The notes below the pieces were generated by a model. It did no database searches, was not told the DNA's origin, and worked only from the letters and a program-made list of their open reading frames with translations. Shown here one piece after another: positions 17,089 to 17,683 of a stretch of DNA of 17,683 bases. Source of the DNA: Halanaerobiales bacterium (GTDB lineage Bacteria; Bacillota_F; Halanaerobiia; Halanaerobiales; DTU029); assembly GCA_016278415.1 (NCBI GenBank), contig JADQBV010000061.1:1-17683 (forward strand), given 5' to 3'. Each line of letters opens with the position of its first letter. The first letter of the stretch is position 1. A program made the position numbers and the translations under genes.

Positions 17089-17683
17089 TTGAGACAAGTT
17101 ATCAATGTATTACTCGTTTATATTCAAATTCAATATCATATTATTTGCTATCTTATGACCTTGCTTGTTAGCAAAGATTTTATGCCAAAAGATGAGGTTC
17201 CTATTAGCAAAAAATATCATCATTTTCAAGTTGATGATTTACCTATTATTGAGGTCCTAGAAAAGCTTGATTACAAAAAATTACTAATTGATTACCAGCA
17301 GAAGCACGGAAAACCTAAAAACCCTATTAGACGGCGTAAAAATACCAAATTCAAGGTTCCTGAATCTATGACCTGCCCCAGATGTGGAGCACCACATATT
17401 TATCTTTACGATAATACTGGTGGTCGTGGCCAATATCTCTGTAAAATTTGTAAAACTAATTTTAATGATAAGAACCGTTTTCTAAAACTGTTATTTTTAA
17501 ATGTCCCCATTGTTCGCGTACTCTAGAAAGAATTAAAGAACGTAAAGATTTCCATGTCTACAAATGCAAGAATGATGACTGCTCTTTCTATCTTAAAAAC
17601 ATTAGATCTATGAGTAAAAAAGAGAAAGAACATTTTAAGAAATATCCTCATGAGTTCAAACTACACTACATTTACAGAGAATT
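17089..17683 (+). CDS. Probable insertion-sequence transposase, zinc-ribbon N-terminal part, -1 frameshifted (3' end beyond window)
   Basis: The upstream frame, TTG at 17089 to TAG at 17524-17526, encodes 145 residues. It has a hydrophobic start, a basic stretch (KPKNPIRRRKNTKFK) and a zinc ribbon CPRC-x18-CKIC with a GGRGQ turn. The -1 frame is open from 17472 to the window edge and continues the protein with a second zinc ribbon, CPHC-x17-C-x4-C, and FKLHYIYRE at the edge. Two successive zinc ribbons followed by a longer protein are typical of the DNA-binding front of several DDE transposases; I do not recognise the exact family, and the catalytic domain is not in view. The start is uncertain: TTG 17089 has AGAAAGG 14 bases upstream (rather far), and ATG at 17155 has no ribosome site. 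The split may be programmed frameshifting or decay of the gene. Confidence 0.7.
17496..17502 (+). promoter_or_regulatory. Slippery heptamer T TTA AAT for -1 frameshifting
   Basis: In the zero frame the codons are TTT TTA AAT GTC, giving the heptamer T-TTA-AAT in the X-XXY-YYZ register. A -1 slip reads TTT AAA TGT and enters the frame that encodes CPHC. It lies inside the 17472-17526 overlap where the shift must happen. No strong downstream stem-loop or upstream Shine-Dalgarno-like stimulator is obvious. Confidence 0.55.

Larger units (their letters stand above)
16969..17683 (+). mobile_element. Left part of a probable insertion sequence (left boundary not fixed)
   Basis: The transposase gene, its promoter and the inverted repeats indicate the 5' part of an insertion sequence. 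The exact left end cannot be placed because the right terminal repeat and target duplication lie outside the window. The palindrome at 16969 is only a working boundary. Confidence 0.35.

Overview
The window is AT-rich bacterial DNA with good Shine-Dalgarno sites. It is dominated by two giant secreted-protein genes, both on the minus strand. The low GC, the AGGAGG-type ribosome sites and the protein types point to a low-GC Firmicute-like anaerobe. A Halanaerobiales-type organism is plausible, but that is inference from composition and family feel, not from any marker gene.

Layout on the + coordinates: (i) 1-8486, minus strand, a single uninterrupted frame that enters from the left edge. It encodes at least 2828 residues of a secreted RHS/YD-repeat protein. 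Its N-terminal half is a chain of adhesion-type modules: signal peptide, two discoidin-like domains, a beta-helix/bactofilin-like stretch, Ig-like and FN3-like domains, and a ZU5-like domain ending in a His-Phe-Ser motif. The C-terminal half in view is YD repeats, and the true C-terminus (where RHS proteins carry their variable, often toxic, tip) lies outside the window. (ii) 8527-16791, minus strand, a complete 2754-residue secreted protein: signal peptide, a glycine-rich beta-helix-like head, about 20 Ig/FN3-like modules, one PKD domain, and a C-terminal right-handed beta-helix. Only 40 bases separate the two genes and no terminator lies between them, so they are probably co-transcribed with the 2754-residue gene first. 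(iii) 16792-17088, a non-coding stretch between divergent genes, with an 11-codon mini-ORF, a near-perfect palindrome, and a promoter for the rightward gene. (iv) 17089 to the right edge, plus strand, the 5' part of a probable insertion-sequence transposase with two zinc ribbons. It is split by a -1 frameshift that coincides exactly with a canonical slippery heptamer.

The two giant proteins share the same Ig/FN3-like module type. They look like one surface apparatus: a long stalk-like protein plus an RHS shell protein that also carries adhesive modules. The functional pairing is inference. The transposase region shows a coherent regulatory design: a near-consensus promoter, an inverted repeat whose left arm is the -35 region and whose right arm abuts the start codon, and a frameshift signal. 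This resembles known ways that insertion sequences limit their own expression.
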